NCBI RefSeq assembly: GCF_000143415.4
Contig: NW_003314294.1
Span: 424,616 to 488,615, forward strand
DNA: 64,000 nucleotides
Direction: 5' to 3'
Origin: Selaginella moellendorffii
Lineage: Eukaryota; Streptophyta; Lycopodiopsida; Selaginellales; Selaginellaceae
Every line of letters begins with the position of its first letter. Position 1 is the first letter of the stretch. This document shows, one piece after another, positions 9,774 to 21,504 of this stretch. The position numbers and the translations under genes were made by a program. Below the pieces are notes generated by a model that saw nothing but the letters and a program-made list of their open reading frames with translations, was not told the DNA's origin and did no database searches.

Positions 9774-10706
9774 ATGAGCTTTAAAATTTTATTATTAGTA
9801 ATTTTAATTTTTTCTTTTATTGCAAGCTATTATGCACAACCACCACAAACAAGAACGATTGGAGGTTTATACCATTTTGGTAATAGACACATCAGTAGAA
9901 TTATAAGTGAATTTAGAAATTTAATAGGAAGAATTAACATACCAATCAATCCTGGGCCAGATGGATATTTTATTCAAGAATCAGTAACTGTTGCTTATCA
10001 ACAAGTTATTATTCGAATTTATATATTTCGTGATGCTTTAAGGGGCTTTAATTGTAGATCACTTCCTGAAGGCTATGCATTTACTGCACGATATTTACAA
10101 GAAACATTTACTCAAATATTACGACTTGTAGAATATCATGCACGTCTTTATGGTTTACAAGAAATTATTACTGTTTATAGACACTTTATAATTGATTATT
10201 TTGCTAGTGGACCAAGAAGAAGAAATCCTAATGATCCAATGCCTTCTTTAGAATATCCAAAAGATTTACCTGATGATAATAATCCACCTAGAGATATTTT
10301 AAATAGTGATTTTGATACTTCACAATGTTGGGCATATAGAACACAATTAATAAGTGGATATAAACATAGAATTAGTACATATATAATTAATGGCAATGCT
10401 TTAGTATCATCAAATAATCATTATAGAGCAACTCTTATCAATTGTAATTTAATAATTGAAAGTATTCTTCATGAAAAAAGTATATGGTCTACAAATTCAA
10501 AAAAATTTGATGTTTCTTGTTCTTTACATCTTCAATATAGTGGTCGTTTACTTATAAATGATGATGATGATAATATTATATGGGAAAATGATAATTATTG
10601 TTTAGAATGCATACTTTTTGCTTTATTAACGCTTGAAGATAATGGAAAATTAGTTGTATCAAGTCATATTGGTAACTCAAAAAATATAATTTGGAAAAAT
10701 AATTAG
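9774..10706 (+). CDS. Secreted lectin-like protein (degenerate bulb-type lectin C-terminus)
   Basis: A single-exon frame of 310 residues. Residues 1-22 form a strong signal peptide (MSFKILLLVILIFSFIASYY), so export is likely. Residues about 25-180 are an unrecognised, mostly helical segment (RYLQETFTQILRLVEYHARL) with few cysteines. Residues about 195-310 look like the bulb-type (GNA/B-type) lectin beta-prism: three similar strands-and-turns, NCNLIIES..SIWSTNS, LHLQYSGRLLIND..IIWEND, and LTLEDNGKLVVSS..IIWKNN. The canonical mannose site QxDxNxVxY is not conserved in any of the three, so sugar binding may be lost or changed. Codon use is strongly A/T-ending, unlike the GC-richer neighbours. 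It has no introns and lies between LTR copies. No frameshift is seen in 930 bases although everything around it is decayed, which suggests recent origin or selection. Confidence 0.7.
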   Translation: MSFKILLLVILIFSFIASYYAQPPQTRTIGGLYHFGNRHISRIISEFRNLIGRINIPINPGPDGYFIQESVTVAYQQVIIRIYIFRDALRGFNCRSLPEGYAFTARYLQETFTQILRLVEYHARLYGLQEIITVYRHFIIDYFASGPRRRNPNDPMPSLEYPKDLPDDNNPPRDILNSDFDTSQCWAYRTQLISGYKHRISTYIINGNALVSSNNHYRATLINCNLIIESILHEKSIWSTNSKKFDVSCSLHLQYSGRLLINDDDDNIIWENDNYCLECILFALLTLEDNGKLVVSSHIGNSKNIIWKNN

Positions 10707-11068
10707 AAAATTCATTATAATATATAAAATATAGTAATTTATAAGATTAAAAACTTAATTTGCTCCATATTTCCCACAACAATGTGTGGCTTGTTATTCC
10801 TATTTAGTATTATTTATTAATGAAATTTACCAATGCAATGAAATAAATATATTTGTAATTTAAATACAAGATTAATCTTATTGCATAAGATGGTATAATA
10901 AACTAGTATATACTAAAAAGTATTTCAGAAAGTTTATAATTTATAAATGTAAAATAAATCTAAATGAATAATAACTTTAGATGAAGTTTACATGACTCAT
11001 GAAAAGAGGAAAAAAAAACTTAATAAAAGTTATAATATATATCAATTTAAATATGGCAAAATTTACAT

Positions 11069-14000
11069 TGTGAGATCTAAGTGTAAAGCTATGATGTCAT
11101 ATACTATTATTAATATAATGGGATTTAAGTAGCTATTAAACTTGTTTCAATTCAGACCACTTGCTTTTGTATATAAACTAGGGTTTTCGGGCTTTGTCAT
11201 GGTTTGAACATTATTATTGTCCAGATATCAATTCTTTCATTTCTTAGAGCATTTTTACTATAGAGAATCAAATATGCACATTTCTATATTCTATTTGCAT
11301 AATCCATACACTCATATTAGTAGCGATAAGGGGCAGCTTTGATTGTCCATGATAAGTGTTTTGATTTGTGCTTTTATTTTAAATTTAGCTTTTACATTGT
11401 CTAAATCTTTTTCTTTTCTTTAATAGCTTTTCAGTTTTTCTTTTTTCCCTTCATTTCATTCATCTTCATGGTAGAGTAGTAGCCTCCTCCTCTTCCTTTG
11501 ACTCTAAAGTATCAACTGGTGTAATTACTTAATACTATGTGGTTACATATGACTAATCAAATTCATTTGATATTGGCATTCATAGTGTGTAGTGCACTCT
11601 TATTGACAACCCTTGCATCTAGTTGGAGTTTTTCTTTGGGAATCCTGGGAATAATGTGTATTATTAGTTCAATCATTTTACAGTGATTGCTACTTATCAT
11701 TCTTGGGATGATACTTGACATTCGTGCAAGTTCCTCATATATTTTTAAAAGATGGTGTTGCAATGGTACAATAGTTTAAACATAGACACTCATATGAATT
11801 AGAGCTTTCTCTTAGATGTTTTTAAGCATGCATTTGGATATGTTGATGATTGTGATGATGTAATTCAACATTTGTATCATCTCTTTCAAAAGCCATCTAA
11901 GTCATTGATACAGTTTGGTATTTGCTTTCAAAACCTCTTGTTTCACATAGAGCTAAATATATTGGAGTAAATATATTATGGCTAGTATTTCATTAAAATA
12001 ATGTAAGCTTTATACATGCATTTGCTCCCACCACCCTTGATAACACTCTTTAACTGATATAATGTTATGAGATATCATCTTTTTCACTTATTCCTACACA
12101 TATTTCAACTCTACTTTCTGTGGGAGATCTTCTTCTAGTGAAGGTTGACACTATTGTTACCCGTATTCAAGAATAAGGGCAAGAACGTGGTTATGGCTAT
12201 GATGTTTGGTGATGGGTATATGATGAAGTTGGCCACATATATTGGCATTGTCCGTATTTTCTAGATTAATATCTTACCTTGACGTTAATAATGTCATATT
12301 GGTGCTATTGTAGTGGAAGGTCATGACATAGAGATTCTTCTAGGAAACAAGGAATTGCACAAGTAGTAGAGGGTTTTTACGTAACTAAGTTAGTGACTCT
12401 TTCATCCTTTTTTCGAGAGTACCATCTTCACTTAACACTAATTCATTTAGTGTTTACTTTTCAAGCTTATTCTTATAATAAGAGGTTTCTTATTGTTTTG
12501 TCTGTATTAGTTAATACAGGCTTGAGTTTATCTTTTATTATTTGGTTTATTGCCACATGTTGCCATTTACAATTGTGTCCTATAGCAAAGCCAGTCTTCA
12601 TTCTTTATAACAATGGTCATACACATACAAATACGCATGATGAGGTGAACTTAATTGTGCATATGGGTGATTTCGAGCTTGAGTTTCAATTATTGTGAGT
12701 AGTGCCAAGTTAAGCTTTTAACGTCATCCTTAAATATAGATTAATTGCAATGTAATTATGCCAAATGTGACTTTGAGGCATCTCCTCTTTATCTCATTTT
12801 TATTCCATTCCTTTTATTTTTGTTCTAGTTCATCCTTATGCTTCTATCATTTTTGTCTCCTTATTATTTCCTATTATATTTTTATCTTGCTCCTCTTTTC
12901 CTTTATCATATCCTTTTGATGGCATTTATGTTGTAGCAATTGACCAGCTTAAGGAGTATACTAATCTCTTTGACTTATTATCTAGGGCTAAGATTGCAAC
13001 ATACTATCTTATTCTAACTAGGATGCTTGTCCAATTAAGGTTTTTATTCGTTGTTAGTCGCCAAAGGAAATCAAGATTTTATGTGCAAATATCAAGGAAA
13101 CATTGGAGAAGTGTGTTATCCAAAAGTCTTGGAGTTTTTTAATATGTAAACTTCATCTTGTGACAAAATTTGATAGGGGTATTTGATTGTGCATCAACTA
13201 TTATCTATCAAATTAGATGATTATCCTAGATATGTACCCTCTTGCTCATAATATTGATCTACTAAATTATTTGGGGAAAAGTTGCTAGTTTACTAAGTAA
13301 ATATTTTTTTTGGGTATTGACAAGTGTTGATAGCCGAAGAAGATGCATCATTTGGTTTATATGAGTTCTTAGTGATTGCATTCGATTTGAACAATGCTCT
13401 AGTGACTTTTCAACAAATGATAGACAAAATTTTTTACAATCTAGAAGTGAATGATGACTTCATCAATGATATGTTGGTCCCCTCCAACAATCTAAAAGTG
13501 AATGATGACTTCATCAATGATATTTTGGTCCACTTGGATGGGATGTAAGAGAAGCATGTTTGTGATGTTTTCAAGGTGTTGGATTAATTGTAAGAAGTTA
13601 GTTTAAAGTTGAAGCCATCAAAGTACGTGTTTGGGTCTAAACACACAACTGTAAGTTCCTGAATTTAAACTTCCCAGGAGGTCATCCAGCCAAGTACTAT
13701 TCAAACCCAAAAACATTTAACTCTAAATATCCCAAAATCCTTAATTGATTGAAAAAGGGGGTGCACTCTTGTTCATGGGCCCTTTCCCTCTATATTTGAA
13801 CCCCATGGACAATCTCTCGAGTCGTTATCTTTAGTTGCTTACAATCCACCATGCTTCCTTGCAAGTTCACGCCCTCATGAATGGGCGTGAGGAGCTGCAA
13901 TTCTCTCGAGAGCCTCTTGACACACCCCTTGGGAGCAAATTGGACCAGCCAAATGTCAATCAACATATGGTGTGATTCCCTTAGTCAACATATGGTGTGA

Positions 14001-16595
14001 TTCCCTTAGCCAACCAACAGAGTCGGACCTGAAACCCCTCTAATACCAAATGTAAATTCCAGAGTTTAGATTTCTTGGGAGGTCACTCAGCCCAGTACTA
14101 TTCAAACCCAAGGACGCTTAACCCCAAATATCCCAAGACTCTTAACCGATTGGAAAAGGGGGTGCACTCTTGTTCATGGGCCCTTTCCCTCTATATTTGA
14201 ACCCCATGGATTATTTCTCGAGTCATTCTCTATTTTGAGTACTATATTTTTTGTGAAGGTTTGCAAGTTAATCATAACAAACTTATGGCTATTTTAAAGT
14301 TCTTTACTCCGAAGTGCGTGAATGATGTGCAACACTTCTTTGGCAAGGTGCAATATCTTAATTATTTTGTTGACCATTTTTTTTAATTATACTACATTAT
14401 TGCAAGTATTGCCAAAGTCATCAATATTGTTCTTAATTTAATTTGAGGATTGCAAGTGGGCATTTATAGATTTTAAAGAGTTGTTGGTGACTCTTCCAAT
14501 TTTAGCATATCTTGATTACACTTAACCTTTTATTTTGTATGTGGATGCTTCGAATATCAAATATTGATCCTATATCAGTTATATATTGCAACTAGTAGAA
14601 ATGAACTACTTTATAATAGAGAAGTTAAAGTTTTAAGAAGCTTCATGTATATTTATATGGTTCTTGGATATTACTATAAGGTGACTATGTTGCGATTACT
14701 TCATTATTGAAGTGGAAGAACTTAGTTAATTATATTGTTTAGTGAGCTCTAGAACTTAGTTAATTATATTATTTGGTGAGCTTTAAAGCCTTAAATATAT
14801 AACTTTGAAGTTATTCATCATTTAGGGAGTTCTATAGTTGATGTTAATGCTCTTTTTGAAACTCTCCTCCCTTCTTCACTTTCTTCTTTTATTCCTAAGG
14901 AGCTTGTTATTTTAATATTAATAGATAAAGATTCCATATTATTGATAATTGTTATATTTGATGTTCATTATCCATAAAGTGTGGAGTAAGATTTACCTTT
15001 TTATGATGAGGTTTGTGAGGCTTAAAAAAGTTAAGCCATATATCTAAGCTTTGTGATGGGTTTATGAATCTTCATCACTTGTTGATAACTTACCTTTTGA
15101 TATTTACATTCTCAATATCATCTTAAGGATAACTTTTTTATTTTATGGTGACTAATCCTAATGATCATTTACAACTAGTGCTTTCTCCATGCCTATTATA
15201 ATTTTTCTATTTTAAGTAGGTATATGACACATCATTGTATGACTAAGAAGTTACATAAGTATTTCTATTGGCTGGAGATGCAATGTGATATTATCTAGTA
15301 TGTACATAGTTGCACTTGATGTCAAACTCATAATACTCCCCCTTGTGCTATAAAAAACAGTTGAAGTCAATTGCAATTTCTCATTTATTTGAGTTGGTGG
15401 CATTTGATTTGATGGATTCTCTGGGATAATGGTTCTACATTTATGGCCATATTTTAATGTCTTGCCTAGGGATACACTACACTATCATGAGTTCTTATCA
15501 TTTATAAACAGATTTGGACCTTCAAAAGAATGATTATAAAGTATGTAAATTTCAATATTTGGATTGAGATGGTTATTTGTTATTTGTTTAGTATACATAT
15601 ATCATAGGGTTATGTTGATAATTCACTATATAAACTCTTATATAATCATAATATGATATTGCTAATGAAGTTCAATTTACCTTTGCAATCGCCACAAGCT
15701 ACCAATGCTATAGTGCACCTAAATCTGGAGTTAAACTCTAAACCTGTTATACTATGAGAGGGTTTAGTACGCATTTCATATCCCTTATACACATTAACTC
15801 CCTGTATCCAACTCTTGCATGCCAAATGGTGTCAGACTAGGAGTTCCTACCTTATGTTTATCCAATCTAAATACACATGCATTGATCAATTCTCAATTAT
15901 TTCAAGTGGGAATTATAAAAAGAACTAGCAGCATTGACCTCCTACCATCATAGTAGTAAAGAAAGTGTCCGTAAAGATTGGTTGACAAGTAAATTTTGAT
16001 ACCTAAAATCATATTTGTGACAAATATTATATCATGGGATCACTATTTGACAAACATTCTTTCACTAGTTTGAGTGGAGTTTATTAAACACTTGGGCCAT
16101 GTACAAGTGGGACAACAATGGTGCCACAACTCCTATTATCATCAATTTTTAAAGTATAAAGTGGATGACTTAGTGTAGTTTAATTTCCCAATCTTACAAT
16201 ATATGGTTTATTTAAGGGGTTCTTTACTCATTAGAAGGGACTATGTCAAATATTGCAGCAAGTTAGTCATAAGTTTACAAAGTTTAGTATGATTTTCAAT
16301 AATCCAATCCTCAAGAAATTGTGTATATACAAAGGGATTAAGAACAATTGACACCACTTACAAATCCATTAGTGCTTCTTTTTAATGTCTTTAATTACCT
16401 TCCATCATTTTGAGAGGAAGGGATGATATAAAGTTTAGGTGTACAGTTATAATATTATATATTATTATTAGTATTGTGGGATTTTAGTAGCCATTAGATT
16501 GGTTTTAATTTAAACCACTCACTCCCATATATAAATTATGGTTTTCAAGTTAATTAAATATGCATATTTTAATATTTTATTTCCATATTCCATCA
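11069..16595 (+). mobile_element. Decayed Ty3/gypsy LTR retrotransposon
   Basis: LTRs: 11,069-11,314 and 16,424-16,592, matching each other and the solo copy at 9,538. A purine-rich tract (GAGAGGAAGGGA) sits directly before the 3' LTR. Between them, in gypsy order on the plus strand, are an aspartic protease remnant near 12,500-12,690 (VLVNTGLSLSFI, where active copies have D-T/S-G), a reverse transcriptase remnant at 13,340-13,630 (YEFLVIAFDLNNALVTFQQM, LKPSKYVFG), RNase H-region text near 14,280-14,540 (CVNDVQHFFGKVQYL) and an integrase zinc-finger region near 15,220-15,350 (CMTKKLHKYFYWLEMQCD). Integrase after RT places it in Ty3/gypsy. Every domain is interrupted by stops and frameshifts. 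A TRIM-like element has split the RT region. Confidence 0.8.
13650..14235 (-). mobile_element. TRIM-like mini LTR retrotransposon, copy B, nested
   Basis: LTR 1 is 13,650-13,843 (194 bp, TGTAAG to CTTACA). LTR 2 is 14,051 to about 14,235. Next to LTR 2, at 14,038-14,050, is CTCTAATACCAAA, which on the minus strand reads TTTGGTATTAGAG, a near match to the initiator tRNA-Met primer-binding site. The internal part (about 207 bp) has no gene. It interrupts the gypsy RT frame: KPSKYVFG precedes it and CEGLQVNHNK resumes right after it. The same element family is at 112-742. Confidence 0.7.
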
Positions 16596-16879
16596 ATTTT
16601 AATGATATTTATTTGGTACTTATAGTTTAGATGTTTTACCATTATTTGTATATTCTTTATACTTTCAATAGTTTTTTAACCATATTACGAGTCAATTTGG
16701 GAATAAAAGTATTTTTTTAAAAAAATATGTAGTAAGGTAGTCATGTTTAGATACTGTAAAATAAACATCTTTACTGCTAAGAAAACAATTAAAAGATCCA
16801 GTTTGCAAGAAGAACACAAATAAGAATAAGGAAATCTGATTACAGTAATACTAAGTTTATAATAAAAAGAGAGGTTCAC
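16596..16879. other. No gene seen
   Basis: AT-rich spacer after the retrotransposon. No supported feature. Confidence 0.5.
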
Positions 16880-17270
16880 AAAGGGCATGCCACCTAGATG
16901 TGGGGGCATGCAAGAATCTCAATGTGAAATAATTTATGTATCCATTTGGAGGCTTGTGATCTTCTAGTTAGAGTTATTCTCTCTTCAGCGATCTCCATGA
17001 CTATTTCAAGCGTGAACCCAACCACACATACCTCGTCGAGAAGCCAAAGAGAGACCAAAAAGTACGAAAGCACTCTTTAACAAAGTGCAAAAATTCCTTA
17101 ACCAATTATAATTAGAAATGCACACTAGAAGGAATCACAACTTTGGACATGCAAAGAAGAAAAATCTATATTTCAAACGTTCTGTTTTTTCACAGGCAAA
17201 GTTATCCAAATCACAAAGTCTTTGATCAACTTAAGCATGCCCATATCATATATGTGCAAAGGGGAAAAAA
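16880..17270. repeat. Triplicated non-coding block, copy 2
   Basis: The most diverged of the three copies. Shared landmarks are GGCATGCAAGAATCTCA, AGCGTGAACCCAACCACACA, AAGCCAAAGAGAGACCAAAA, and, at the far end, AATCACAAAGTCTTTGATCA, which also occurs at 18,915. The inverted repeat seen in the other two copies has decayed here. Confidence 0.7.
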
Positions 17271-17399
17271 TGAATGTTAGTGTCGTTCTAGGGTTTGTAG
17301 ATCCAGCAAGTGAGGAGGGGTCAATGCAAGTCATCTATTACCAAATCGATTGAATGCACCCAAGACAACCTTCAGAATCTTCTGGCGGTGCATTGAAGG

Positions 17400-18330
17400 G
17401 CATTCGCCTCGGCCTACCCGCAACCATCCGGAAGTTTCAGCTTTTGACAATTAAACCGAGAATCACCCGTATCCTTTGACAGCATGCCCTGTAGAAAAGA
17501 AAGAAGGAATTTCAGAAAATGAAATGTTGAAACCTCGACGAGAGAGTCTAGACCTGGAAGAGCACATTAACTCGGAGCTTTGCACCAGAGTTCTCCTTGC
17601 CGCCAACTTCCGCCAGAGGCACGTAAATATGGCGCAGTCGATCAACTCGTGAGCATCCTCCAGGTCCTTGACAACCACCTGTGAAAGAAAAATACATGGA
17701 GAAATCAGCCAAGTTCCTATAAAGGCTTTGTCTTGGTTCCCATAAAGCTATGAAAACAATGCTTGTGTGTGTTGTGTCAGCGAGGAAGAGCACGACGATT
17801 TCCAAACAAGCACAAAAGAACAAGAACAAAGTACTGCAGGACAAAAATCTTCCACGCATAAACCATCAAAACCATTGATGAGAGATTCCATGCTCCAAGA
17901 AAACCAAGTTTTCAATGTGATGAAATCACAGAGAAAGGAGTAAAAAAGAAACGAATGGAAAGAAAGAAAGAAATTTTGTTACCTGAGCACAGGTCTTGCT
18001 TGAAGCATGCGAGCTCCTGAGTAAAATCCGCGACTCCAGTCGTGTGATGAACAACTCGATTGCTCCCATACTCATTCGAATTGGGGCCTCCAACGATGCA
18101 AATCACCGGCAAATTCTCGCTGTAGGAGCCCGCGATGGCGTTGATGACGATAAGCCGCGCAAGCTCCCACGCAGCTCGTTGCAGCAGCCCACGACGCAGC
18201 TCGGCGATGAGCTCGTCGAGCAGCAGCAGATTAAAATCCAGAGATCGGTCACGCCGATCTCCGCCAGGCGCTGCGCCAAATGCCGCCCAGCAGTCTCCAT
18301 TCCCTCGCTGGCAAGAACCCTTAAGTCTCT
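17400..18330 (-). pseudogene. PDC: Pyruvate decarboxylase pseudogene, copy D
   Basis: Minus-strand pieces: the N-terminal domain at 18,330-18,020 with internal deletions (AEIGVTDLW, SSPSCVVGCCNELR, then ENLPVICIVGGPNSNEYGSN and VADFTQELACFKQ), first-intron text at 17,990-17,690, the exon VVVKDLEDAHELIDCAIF at 17,678-17,625 in the proper orientation, and ETGDSWFN-type text near 17,440. Exons between are deleted: KDLEDAHELID is fused to the distant [13 protein letters not shown] text. Copy D keeps PNSNEYGSN, which copy A has lost, so the two decayed separately. Confidence 0.8.
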
Positions 18331-18384
18331 AAGAACTTGACAAGTGTCTCAGACACGTGGACGATTCATTAACTATAGCGTTAA

Positions 18385-18465
18385 GTTGAGATGGCCGAGC
18401 TGGTCTAAGGCGCCAGATTAAGGTTCTGGTCCGCAAGGGCGTGGGTTCGAATCCCACTCTCAACA
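18385..18465 (+). tRNA. tRNA-Leu (anticodon AAG)
   Basis: 81 nt with a class II layout. Acceptor GTTGAGA pairs with TCTCAAC; the D arm starts GGCCGAGCTGGTC; the anticodon stem CCAGA/TCTGG encloses the loop TTAAGGT, giving anticodon AAG. A variable arm follows (TCCGCAAGGGC), then T arm GTGGGTTCGAATCCCAC. All arms pair, so it is likely functional. No long T-run follows immediately, so termination may lie further on. Confidence 0.93.
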
Positions 18466-18479
18466 AAAAAGATATCACT

Positions 18480-18960
18480 TTTGGACGTGGGGGGCATGCA
18501 ATGCAAGAATCTCAGTGTAGAAACGTCGATCCACTTCTCCTAGTCAATCTTGGAAGCTTGTGGACTTTGCGATGTTTTTGGTTGGAGTACTTCTTTCTTC
18601 CGTGATCTTCGGGACTGTTTCGAGCGTGAATCCAACCACACACACCTCTTCGAGAAGCCAAAGAGAGACCAAAATTCTTCCAAGTACCAAAGCTCGCGCT
18701 TGGTACTTGGAAATCACGAGCGCGCGGAAATTCCTTGACTGGCTATAACTAGAAATGCGATCCACACTGGAAAGAATCACGACTTTGGGCATGCAATGGA
18801 AGAAAATCTATAATTCAAACATACAAACTTAACATCGTGAGGAATATAACATCATGACTTCCATGTCATGTTTCTATACTTTTTCGGTGTTTTTTCCGCA
18901 AACAAAGTCATGTCCAAATCACAAAGTCTTTGATCAACTTAAGCACGCACATATAAATAC
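18480..18960. repeat. Triplicated non-coding block, copy 3
   Basis: Best kept together with copy 1. It contains an 11-bp perfect inverted repeat, 18,680-18,690 with 18,700-18,710, at the position where copy 1 has its 13-bp hairpin but with different stem sequence. It extends further right than copy 1, to AATCACAAAGTCTTTGATCA and AACTTAAGCA shared with copy 2. Confidence 0.75.
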
Positions 18961-19328
18961 ATTAATATTTTAATCATATATATATAATATAATACAAGGA
19001 CGCCAGGCCGCAACAAAGAAGCTATGTAGTTTCAAGTGTACACTGGCACCGAAATGGCTCAACTTTTCTTCTCCTTTGAGGCAATTCGCGTTGATCCATC
19101 CCGGTCGCAGCACTCGGCTTGTCCAAATTCTTATGTATAGCGCTGAGCTTATTGTCGCAAGTAGATACATAAAATACCTCCCTTCCTCGCTGGTGTTGTG
19201 AGTAATCTTCTCTTCTCTAGTCTGGTTAGCAGCGGTACGAACAAAACAATTGCAAGAAATAATCTTCAAGGACCTGGCAAAAAATCAAAGGAGTTTAAAC
19301 TTTAGAGAGGCTGAGACTATAAACTCTT

Positions 19329-21504
19329 TCACTGACCATTCTCCACAAAGCCCATCATGTGAACGATGTTCTGTAGCTCCCCATCCCAAACACTTGATGT
19401 CTACAAGCCAAAAAAGTGAGGAAAAGTTTAGAACTTTCAAAGCTTCTACTACGCTTTTGCTTTTATTCTTTGGTACCTGTGAGGCGGGATCACTGTATGG
19501 ATCGAGGCACGGGAAAGCTCCTCTTCGCATAGCAGCTTCTTGTAAACCGGTCAGTGTTCTCAAGTCGAAACCGGCAAGTTGCAAGGCACTGTGTTGTGCT
19601 TGATGCAGCTGCTGCGAATAGCTTTGGGGCCCCAGGACAAAATTTGTTGGAGAGGCCCGTCCATGCGGCACCTAAGCCGAGGAGAACAAATCTAGACTTA
19701 GCCTCAAGAAGAACTAAAACAAGGACACAGAAAAAAAAAGGATTTTTAGCAGCGTACGGACCTCTTTTCCTAGTAGACTTTCGACGTTGAACTCCAGGCG
19801 GGGGTTCACGGCTGCCAGCTTCATTGACAGGAACTGGTTTAAAGAAAACTCGCGTAAATACATTGAGAATCAACACTTCGACGAGCTGTACCTCAACTTG
19901 ACGCTGGAGCGACTGGACGTAGTTAATGATTTCATCAAGCATCACGGCTTTTCCAGTAACCTACAGCAGGGAGAGAGAATTCTCATCAGCCATCATCGAA
20001 GCCCCTGGCAAATGCATTGAAACTTACTTTGTTACATCCGGGTACTAGATCCTGCAAGAACTTCATACGCTCGCTGATTTTCTCCCTTCGAACCTGGTAC
20101 AGAAGGAATGGGAATTTTAAGTGCGATTGAAATAGAGAAATGCACGAACTCTCGCAATTAAAGTTCACAGGTAGCTTACCCTTTCAGCGAGGCTATGACT
20201 ATCGGTTGCTTGTCCCCTTCGAGCTCTCACATGAATGTAGTCCTTGGGAGGCTCGGGTGGTTTTGTGTTCTCCTTGACTGACTTGGGGCTTGTGCTTCCA
20301 GAGTTGTCACTGCTGCTTCGATCGGCTTTACCATTACCATGCTGTTTTGACTCTTCCTTCGCGTTTGGATTCCTCTGTCGCTTCCCTTTAACTTGCTCTC
20401 CATCCTGTCGAGACACAAGAACGACGCTTAGTTGAGAGAAAAAGAAAAGGAAAGAAAAGCCGCGAATTCTTGTTAAGAGAATCACGGACCTTGACACCGC
20501 TGCTGGTCACACACGAAGAACCGTCTTTGAGCTTGTCCTCGGACAATGTCCTCCGCTTCCTTCCGGTGGATTCCTTGACAATCGACGCCTGGCCTGCGGG
20601 AAAAAGGAAAAGAAAAAACCAGATTTTTGAGACACGGAACGAACTCGGCCAATTGCAATCGCTTACTTGTTTCTTGCGCGCTCTTGGCCCCACTCGTGTC
20701 ATCCACAGATGCCTCAACTTTCGTCTCAACAACTGGCAACTTACTTGCATCAGCCTGGCAAAGTGGGATCGCAACACCAGATCTGATGTGATCTTTGTTC
20801 TCGTCAACCAACGCAAAGACGGCTTGACTTAAGTGAGAAGCAGTAGCAGCAGCGGCGGCGTTACCGTTCCCAAACGAAATGAAACCATGAGTCCCGTGAT
20901 GCTGACTTGCCGCCTCCACTGGAGAATTCCATCCACTTTTCGCCTCGGACGCCAGGAGATGAGGACTCGATCTCATTGAAGAGTTTGTGCTCGCACTGGT
21001 GGAGAGACACCCCCCTATCCGTCCAATTAGCTCCACCATGGTTCCATCGGACAATGCCGCTCCTTGAGCTGTAGTAGCAGTCGTAGTAGTGCTCGAGGGA
21101 GTTAAACCAGAGCCTCCACTCCCAAGGGACGACGCAAAATCTCCCATTTGCTGCCAGTCGACGAGAATTTCATGCTGTTCTCCTCCGGTGAGATGATGCG
21201 AGGAGTGTATACTCAACACCTGTGCTGCTGCATTGCCGCTGGACGTGAAGAAGTGTGTGTCGGCATTCTGCTGCTGCGGCTCCCAAGAAGAGGAAGACTG
21301 TCCGACCAGCTGAAAGCTCGACGAGGCGTAGCTTGGAAGTGATCTCTCCAAAGTAAACTTGTCGTGGAAATCAAGGGACATAGGCGTGGAGAAGCCGTGC
21401 TGCTGAGCGGTGGTGACGACTCGAGGCAGCGCTTGAGGATGCGAGACGTCCATGCCCTCATGGAATAGGGACTCGGCAGACGATACGTGTGGTACAGCAG
21501 CCAT
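19329..21504 (-). CDS. bHLH transcription factor, CIB/BEE-type (subfamily XII)
   Basis: Eight exons (21504-20667, 20593-20490, 20404-20180, 20093-20028, 19960-19892, 19833-19762, 19671-19477, 19400-19329) sum to 546 residues. The bHLH domain starts near residue 365 in exon 3: the family signature [20 protein letters not shown], basic region with the H-E-R DNA-contact triad (HSLAER then [10 protein letters not shown]), helix 1 [12 protein letters not shown], loop [10 protein letters not shown], helix 2 [12 protein letters not shown], and the family-typical tail [16 protein letters not shown]. The N-terminal 280 residues are Ser/Gly-rich and low in complexity, as expected of an activation region. 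In Arabidopsis this subfamily includes CIB1, bHLH49 and bHLH74, which bind E-boxes in growth and light responses. It is an intact nuclear regulator by all visible criteria. Confidence 0.92.

Noticed and set aside
20388-20816. Overlapping frames of 120-142 codons on both strands within the bHLH gene
   Set aside because: They cross the intron between bHLH exons 1 and 2 and conflict with the well-supported splicing.
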